Assembly: GCA_022316685.1 (NCBI GenBank)
Contig: JAKJHU010000994.1
Location: 1 to 64,000, forward strand
Source: Progne subis subis
Lineage: Eukaryota > Chordata > Aves > Passeriformes > Hirundinidae
Direction of reading: 5' to 3'
Length of the DNA: 64,000 nucleotides
A program made the translations under genes and the position numbers. The notes beneath the pieces were generated by a model. The model was given only the letters and a program-made list of their open reading frames with translations. It was not told the origin of the DNA and ran no database searches. Below, one piece after another: positions 58,451 to 64,000 of the stretch (position 1 is its first letter; every line of letters begins with the position of its first letter).

Positions 58451-59105
58451 TCAATCACTGTCTGTGGAGGAATCAGAGTGAACACTCGAGGATTCATCCA
58501 CTTGGTGGTTTTCAAGTTGATTACGGCTTCCACCTTGCCTGTCGGCCAAATTCTGCCTCTGTGGTCGCAGGTCAGGACGGACACACTTTGAAGGTAGCCA
58601 GCGCGTCCCAGTGTCCGTGGACACACATGCATAGCCTCGCCCCATAGCAATTAGGTCATAGGGTCCTTCCCATTGCTTGGTGACTAAACTTCGGACCCGT
58701 ACCTTCGCTCGAGGTTGTTGCTCACCGTCCGAAGCCTGCAACGAGAGATAATGGTTCAAAACGACAGGATTATTTGAGTTCTGTGGCACCGTAAGGTGAT
58801 TGATGGTGTACAAAGCCTTTGCCAACCGGCTGTGTGGGGTTTCACCCTGCATTCCTCGTTTTTGTTTTTGAAGAACACACTTGAGTGTACCGTGAGTGCG
58901 TTCTACAATCGCCTGTCCCGTCGGAGAATGAGGGATGCCAAAGTTATGTGACACACCCCATGACTGTAGGAACTGCCGTACCTGCTGCGAGGCATAAGCA
59001 GGACCATTGTTGGTTTTCACAGCAGAAGGTATGCCAAGAACAGCAAAGGCCTGCCTCCAGTGGGCAATGACATCACGGGCTTTCTCTCCAGTGTGAGCTT
59101 GTGGC
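58451..59105 (-). pseudogene. Integrase remnant (core end and C-terminal domain)
   Basis: Integrase would join viral DNA to the host genome. The frame at 58,451-59,020 has 'KTNNGPAYAS', where the expected second catalytic Asp is Asn, and 'GQAIVERTH', where the catalytic Glu is kept with the usual 35-residue spacing. The C-terminal block 'WEGPYDLIAMGRGYACVST' follows, then a Ser/Asp-rich tail. About 28 further codons of this frame can be read upstream (to about 59,105, from 'HTGEKARDVIAHW'), where it meets RT sequence in another frame. The zinc-binding N-terminus and first catalytic Asp are missing. Confidence 0.9.
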
Positions 59106-60433
59106 TAGGCAGATGACAAGTGATCTGCCCTGAAAAACCCTCGAGAGCACTTTGCAGCGAAACATTGTTCGCATAGCTCCAATCAAATTCCTCCCTCTGA
59201 ACCGGGAGTATGATCTTTGAGGGATCTGCACCCATCAATTGCAAACAGCGTTGCTGGCACTTGATTATCAAGCGCGCAATCAATTCAAACAGCGCCGTTG
59301 CCATCTTACGCAGCTGATGAGGCAGGAAGACCCATTCCAAGATGGGCAGAGGATCAGTCCAATCATCATTCCATTGGCCGATGATACCTGTAGGATGTAA
59401 ATCAGGAGTGGTAATGAACACAGTGACATCAATGGAAGGTTCAATGCGGTACACCTGGCAAGCCAAAACAGCTTGCTGAACCTCCTCCAGCACTTTTCGT
59501 GCCTCAGGGGTTAATTCACGAGGTGACTTTAAATCAGTGTCCCCTTTCAACAATTCAGACAAGGGAGACAGTTGTGCTGTGGTCAGTCCCAAGTAAGGAT
59601 GTAACCAAGTGATAACACCTACCAGCTTCTGAGCATCATTCAGTGTCTTCACCGATTGCACAAATTGCACCTCCTGGTGACGGATTGTCCGTTCCAGAAT
59701 TTTGACCCCCAAATATTTCCAGGGAGGTTGTTGTTGTACCTTTTCTGGAGCTACCTGCAGTCCATGTGAATGCAGAGCATTCAACAACTGAGGCTGTATC
59801 CTCAGCAGCTCATCCTGGGTGGGCACAGCCACCAAAATGTCATCCATATAATGACAGATGTGAGCATCAGGAAAATGCTTGCGAACTCCAGACAAGGCAC
59901 GGGTTACATACCATTGGCATAACACTGGGAAATTTCGCATTCCCTGACGCAAAACTTTCCATTGATACCGCTGTGTGGGCTCTGCATTGTTTATTGTTGG
60001 TACCGTAAAGGCAAATTTTGGTCTGTCATCGGGATGCAGAGGTATCGTAAAAAAACAATCCTTCAGATCCACAATGAGGACCGGCCAGTCCGCAGGAAGC
60101 ATGGAAGGCGATGGCATACCAGCCTGCAATGTTCCCATGCCTTCCATCACGGCATTGATCTTTCGGAGGTCTTGTAGCAACCTCCATTTCCCAGACTTCT
60201 TTTTAATACAAAAGACAGGAGTGTTCCGGGGACTGGTAGATGGTTCCAAATGCCCCTGGATCTAACTGCTCCTGTACGAGTTCATGAAGGGCGTTTAGCT
60301 TGTCATGAGGGAGAGGCCACTGGTTCTCCCAGATGGGTCTGTCCACCAGCCACCGTAAAGGAGGCGTGGGACACTCTGCGCCCTTCATCACAGTGGCCCC
60401 AATCAAAAATCCATTCCCAATCGCACACCCCAC
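59106..60433 (-). pseudogene. Reverse transcriptase, frameshifted, RNase H deleted
   Basis: RT copies the RNA genome into DNA. The N-terminal part is in one frame (60,433 down to about 60,255: '[14 protein letters not shown]'), then a frameshift leads into a 410-residue frame (60,249-59,017). In that frame: motif A 'VLIVDLKDCFF' (residues 57-67), a B region reading 'LRQGM' where LPQG is usual, and an intact 'YMDD' (134-137). Thumb and connection parts follow. RNase H is absent: 'GFSGQITCHLPSHK' meets integrase sequence at about 59,105, out of frame, and the last about 30 residues are integrase DNA read in the wrong phase. Confidence 0.92.
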
Positions 60434-61145
60434 GCGGCCAAAACATCCCTCCCCCAGAGGTTCTGAGGAATCTCAGTAACATGAGGCCAAATTATGGCCG
60501 TCTGTCCCTCCAGGTTCGTGATGGCCACAGGATTCTGGCTCACGTAGCATTGCTTCATTCCTCCTAAGCCTGAGATTGATGTCTTTGCCAGGCTCAAAGG
60601 CCACTGCTGGGGCCAAGCAGCCAGGGAGAGAACGCTCATGTCAGCCCCCGTATCTAGGAGGCCACGAAGGTGAATCTCCGATGGCGTGGCACCAACCATG
60701 GACACGGTACACAGCGTCTCAGGACGGTCTTTGGTCAGGACAGCAGTCCAGCGCACTTGAGGTGGCCCTGTAGAGCCAAAGCCACCATCTCCTCGTGACC
60801 GGTCCTCGGTGCTGGAAACAGAAGACTTAAAAGGAACAAGTTGAGCAATTCGTGTGCCTTTTGGGATAGTCAGAGGGGGGGGGGTGGGTGTGGAGACCAT
60901 TGCGTGAATCTGTCCTGAAAAATCCGCATCAATCAGTCCCAGGTGCACCATGATACCCTGAATGGTGGCACTAGATCTCCCCATCAAGAAAGCACTCATG
61001 CCATCACCCAAGCGACCAAAGGCATCCAGGGGAACCTTGTGTATTTTGTCCGAATCAATCACGACAGACTCAGCTGTGCAGACATCAACACCTGCTGAAC
61101 CGCGGGTGCTGGCTGCAAGCCTGCTGAGCAGATCTCCATTGGTTG
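60403..61145 (-). pseudogene. dUTPase-protease region
   Basis: The dUTPase part (hydrolyses dUTP) shows all five family motifs: 'GSAGVDV' just upstream of the first Met (about 61,120), 'GRSS' (residues 28-31 from Met at 61,062), 'GLIDADFSG' (42-50), 'PKGTRIAQLVPF' (67-78) and a glycine-rich 'RGDGGFGSTG'. The aspartic protease follows with 'LLDTGADMSVLS' (active Asp 137) and '[11 protein letters not shown]' near the end. The frame is open to 60,403 and overlaps the RT frame by about 30 bp, as pro-pol frameshift genes do. Of the provirus, this region looks least damaged. Confidence 0.92.
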
Positions 61146-61310
61146 GGGCTGAGGCAGAGACATTTGTGTCGGCACGCGTCTCGCCTTCGCGCTCTGCGTC
61201 GCGTTTCCCGAACTGACCAACGAATGACCATTCACATGCACTGTTGCCTTAAACGCATTTGCAGCGTGATTCGGCCTTCCACATTGTGTACAATAAAACA
61301 GGACAGTCAT
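61059..61310 (-). pseudogene. Gag nucleocapsid part with a damaged zinc knuckle
   Basis: A short frame with 'CTQCGRPNHAANAF': C-x2-C-x4-H-x4, then Phe where the last Cys of the CCHC knuckle is expected. It is in the same frame as the capsid end (61,389-61,814), separated by a stop, and overlaps the dUTPase frame at its end. Confidence 0.8.
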
Positions 61311-61388
61311 AGACTTCTGTGTCTTTCCACCCTGTTTCTTCCTGGTCCGAGCACCCCACTGCTGCTATTGCACCCCCTGGGGAAAGAC

Positions 61389-62263
61389 TCAAGCAGGCTG
61401 CACAGCAGCAGCCACAGCTGGTTGCACGGCCGCAGGCACAGCCAGCTGGACCGCCATAGCCACCGTCGGTTGAACAATCGTAGCCACAGCTGGCTGCACA
61501 GCTGTAGGTATGGCAACCACCTGTTGGCTGGACGGGGATACCTTTGCACAAGCCCCAACCATGTCCGACATGGATGGTTCCCCGGGAAGCGTCTCAATTA
61601 TCCTCTTGCAAACAGCATTGCAGTTGCCCTGAGCAAGGGACTGAATCATGAGCTTCCTTGCCGCAGGATCACTCACCTGCTTCTCCACAGCAGCCGTCAT
61701 CCATCCTGCAAAGCACAGGAAGGGCTCATCAACTCCCTGGACAATTGTTGCAAAGGACTGCTGTGGAGTAGCTGTAAGGTCTGAACCAGGGGCGCCATGC
61801 CTGTTTGCTGGCACTGCTCCTGGACTAAGGGCTCATAACCAGCCTACCCTTCAGCCCTGGTATAATTGCCTATTCCCATTAGCATATCGATATAAACCAT
61901 ACACCTAGGATCATCCTGACCCAGTGTCCTATTCCATTCCACCGCTCTGACTGCCAACTGAGTCCATTTATTCTCAAAGAAGTCATATTCAACTGGTGGG
62001 AAAAGGGCTCGAGCCAAGCTCCGAATGTCAAAAGGTGTCAAAAGACTGGCATTAAAATAATGGAGAACCTGCATCACCTCAGCTGAGCCCAGACCATACT
62101 TCCCAACTGTATCACGCAGTTCTATCAAAGCCTGCCAAGCCAAGGGTTGATAGGTGTTATGAGTAGCACCCTGAAGGACAGGGAAGGCCTGAAGACCCTC
62201 AGATGAAGCAGCAGCACCTGCCTTATCCTGCCCTGTGGGCCCCACAGGGTCAGAGGCAGGCAC
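61389..62263 (-). pseudogene. Gag capsid with C-terminal 8-residue repeats, frameshifted
   Basis: The N-terminal capsid half is at 62,263-61,844 ('AFPVLQG', 'YQPLAWQALIELRDTVGKYG', 'LTPFDIRSLARALFP'), ending at a TAG. The second half continues in another frame (61,814-61,389) with a major homology region 'IVQGVDEPFLCFAGWM' and then about four and a half 24-bp repeats encoding AVQPAVAT-like octamers, ending at a TGA. Capsid forms the viral shell. The stop plus frameshift disable it. Confidence 0.9.
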
Positions 62264-63681
62264 TCAGCTGGGGACTGGCTGAACATCAGGCACTGCAGGC
62301 CCAGCACCAGCACTCAATCCTTCAACCTTAGCTTTTACCTTGTCCCAGAACTGCCCACGGTCTCTCGGCCGTACGGTCACCTGACAAGGGGGTAGTGTCC
62401 AGGCTGTTGACAAAGAGCCAGCAGCGCGGGAACTTTTGCTCCTGTCAAAGATTGGCTGCATTCCAGCCGTGTCCCCATTCGCGCTGAACTTAAACACCTC
62501 GCCGCCCATAGCCGCCGCAACACTATAGCAGCAGGAAGCAGGGGGGGCCAGACCAGCTGCAGGCGCTGGGCCCGCCACATCCTCAGCGGCGCTGGAGCCT
62601 GCGCCAGCGGCCAGAGACTGGTCCAATGGCTCCGCGGTGGACACGCATACCGGCACGGCTGTGGAGCTTGTGCTGCATTCAGGCGAAGGCGGCGACCGCG
62701 CCTCCATCACTGGCAGGGCCGCATCGGTCCTTGCAGGGAGCTCATTAGAACTGGCCATACCATAGCCTCTCCCCGCCCCATGGGCACTGCCTGCAGCCCA
62801 CGGGGCTGGCGCAGGAGGCAGAGTGTCCAGAATCCCCCTGAGAAGGGGTCCTGCGGGGGCCCAGGAGCCCGCGGCCCCCCCCACCCCAGAGCGGGGCGAA
62901 GCTGCAGCCTGTGCATGGGGGCAACGCCCACCGAGGGACTGACCAGGGCCCTGCCTTTGGCAGCGTCCCCGCCCCGCAACACCGGCGGCATGGGTGCAGA
63001 GGCAGCCAACGCAGCTGCCTCCAGGCCCGGCCCAGGCAGCAGAATGGGAAACTCCACGTCACCCAGCCCCATCGGATACGTGACGATCATGCGGCAGAAC
63101 AGACAATGCACAGTGACCGAATCTCGGCCAAAAGAAAGTGGAGCCCGCATTCCCGGGCGGCCCTCACCCACCAACGCCGGAAAGGCATGGAGAGGAAGCG
63201 GCCCCACCCCGCTCCAGCAGCTCCGTGGTGCGGATACAGGCAGGACCGGACCCGGGCTCGGTGGGGCTCTGCCCCCCCTCTGCCTGAGACCAGCGACAGA
63301 ACCCAAGGGGGGGAACCCCCCACGCAGGAATGGGGGAGGAAGGGGAAGAATCCACATCAAAAAGGAGCTGAAGTTCAGATTCTGGGTCTGACATAACGAC
63401 CACACCCCCCTCCAGCTCTCCATCCTGCTTTGGACTGGGGCTATCAGCCTGCAAGCTGGAAGGGGCCAACTTAAACACAGCTCTCTCAAAGAACCACCAC
63501 TGCAGCAACAATTCTGCAGTTTCTTCATCATATTCTATATCAAGGGTGTCTAACATATGGTCCCCCCCAGGAGGTACCATTTGCCCCATGCAAATAGACT
63601 CTGGAGTCCCTCCTGGGAGATCTGAGCATTCTTTCGCTCCAAGAGATCTCCCCAAAGTTCCAAAACTAAAAAATCCTCCAT
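62264..63681 (-). pseudogene. Gag matrix and proline/alanine-rich region, broken
   Basis: ATG at 63,681 begins 'MEDFLVLELWGDLLERKNAQ', which stays open for about 43 codons. The frame then has to shift near 63,570 to continue into the acidic 'DIEYDEETAELLLQWWFFE' part (63,655-63,164). After a stop at 63,164 and further stops, the same frame re-opens at 62,884-62,264 as an Ala/Pro-rich segment ending 'RGQFWDKVKAKVE'. Several other frames are open in the GC-rich middle (for example 62,707-63,531) and are shadows. Confidence 0.75.
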
Positions 63682-63734
63682 AATAAACACAAAACAGGGA
63701 AAAGGGAAAGGAAAAACCTCACCAAACTGCTTTC

Positions 63735-63752
63735 CAACACTCAGGGTCACCA
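63735..63752 (-). promoter_or_regulatory. Primer-binding site, tRNA-Trp-like
   Basis: On the minus strand TGGTGACCCTGAGTGTTG starts two bases after the 5' LTR end. The first nine bases fit the tRNA-Trp-type site known from avian alpharetroviruses; the rest agrees less well. Confidence 0.6.
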
Positions 63753-63754
63753 GT

Positions 63755-64000
63755 TGTCACCGAGACACACAAAGCAGTCACACGCAGACAAGAGATTTTC
63801 GCAAGGCAGAGGTCCTTCCGATCCAGCTCACAGCTGAGAGAGCCAACAGCAAGCCTCTTTGTTTATTTCTCACTTTTTATACATTTGTGGGTCTAGTAGA
63901 AGATCGGCTTTTTGGGGTTGCCAGCCCTCAGCCTCACTGGCCAGACCAATTGTCAGTTACAATTTTTTTCAGGTTAGAAATACGCAAAAAAATGATAGAG
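63755..64000 (-). repeat. 5' LTR, cut by the window end
   Basis: The 246 bp nearest gag are present (plus strand 'tgtcaccgagacacac...'), homologous to 57,982 onward and to 12,619 onward but with many differences from the 3' LTR. Confidence 0.92.

Larger units (their letters stand above)
57982..64000 (-). mobile_element. ERVK-like provirus, runs off the window end
   Basis: Minus-strand order: 5' LTR (63,755 to beyond 64,000), primer-binding site, gag, dUTPase-protease, RT, partial integrase, polypurine tract, 3' LTR (57,982-58,371). No env-like sequence is found between integrase and the 3' LTR. It belongs with betaretrovirus-like elements because dUTPase lies before protease in its own frame. 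Frameshifts, in-frame stops, an RT/RNase H/integrase deletion and clear LTR-LTR divergence show it is old and inactive. Confidence 0.94.

Noticed and set aside
62707..63531. 274-codon minus frame and large plus frames at 62,780-63,396
   Set aside because: Shadows of the GC-rich gag region; the real gag frame has the acidic and capsid blocks.

Overview
The window looks like nuclear DNA of a bird, most probably a songbird. The reasons are several 5'-truncated CR1 LINE tails, avian ERVL- and ERVK-type LTRs, a nuclear copy of mitochondrial DNA in vertebrate gene order (ND4, tRNA-His, tRNA-Ser, tRNA-Leu, ND5), and one clean vertebrate exon resembling the MG3 domain of complement C5. Coding density is extremely low: almost all long open frames are shadows, transposon remains or repeat artefacts.

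Layout. 1-17 kb is mostly gene-free, with CR1 fragments, microsatellites, one solo ERVK-type LTR with a perfect 6-bp target duplication (12,619-13,019) and an ERVL-type LTR (14,826-15,414). 17.4-25.9 kb is a large inverted repeat: two 1,993-bp arms (17,418-19,410 and 23,865-25,857), collinear at every pair of points checked, around a 4,454-bp spacer. Each arm carries a broken ERVL pol/integrase piece plus a CR1 tail; the spacer holds two LTR-like blocks and a piece of a dispersed repeat also found at 35-40 kb. Just outside the right arm is the C5-like exon (25,949-26,075, minus strand). 26.5-27.2 kb is an LTR-like element with perfect short inverted ends.

27.6-33.4 kb is a nested structure: a NUMT of about 2.5 kb was split inside ND4 by a 3.2-kb endogenous retrovirus that keeps both LTRs, primer-binding site, polypurine tract and a diverged 6-bp target duplication. 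33.9-35.2 kb is a long LTR; 35.2-41 kb is a block of imperfect duplications. At 41.1-43 kb there is a CpG-rich promoter-like segment with two CCAAT boxes, a GC box and a CTCF-like site, a possible 11-codon first exon on the minus strand, and a 349-bp tandem repeat containing eleven same-direction CCATCTT (YY1-type) motifs. 44.5-45.2 kb is a 55-bp satellite with a 110-bp higher-order pattern. 45-58 kb is gene-poor with two more LTRs. 58-64 kb is a minus-strand ERVK-like provirus (gag, dUTPase-protease, RT, integrase, no env) that runs off the window end and is clearly dead.

The elements do not form an operon or pathway; what links them is insertion history. Relative ages can be read from nesting: NUMT before the 27.8-31.0 kb ERV; ERVL pol before the CR1 that truncates it; both before the inverted duplication. 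The density of ERVs, a NUMT, an inverted repeat and satellites suggests a poorly recombining region such as a W chromosome, a germline-restricted chromosome or pericentromeric DNA, but this is inference.
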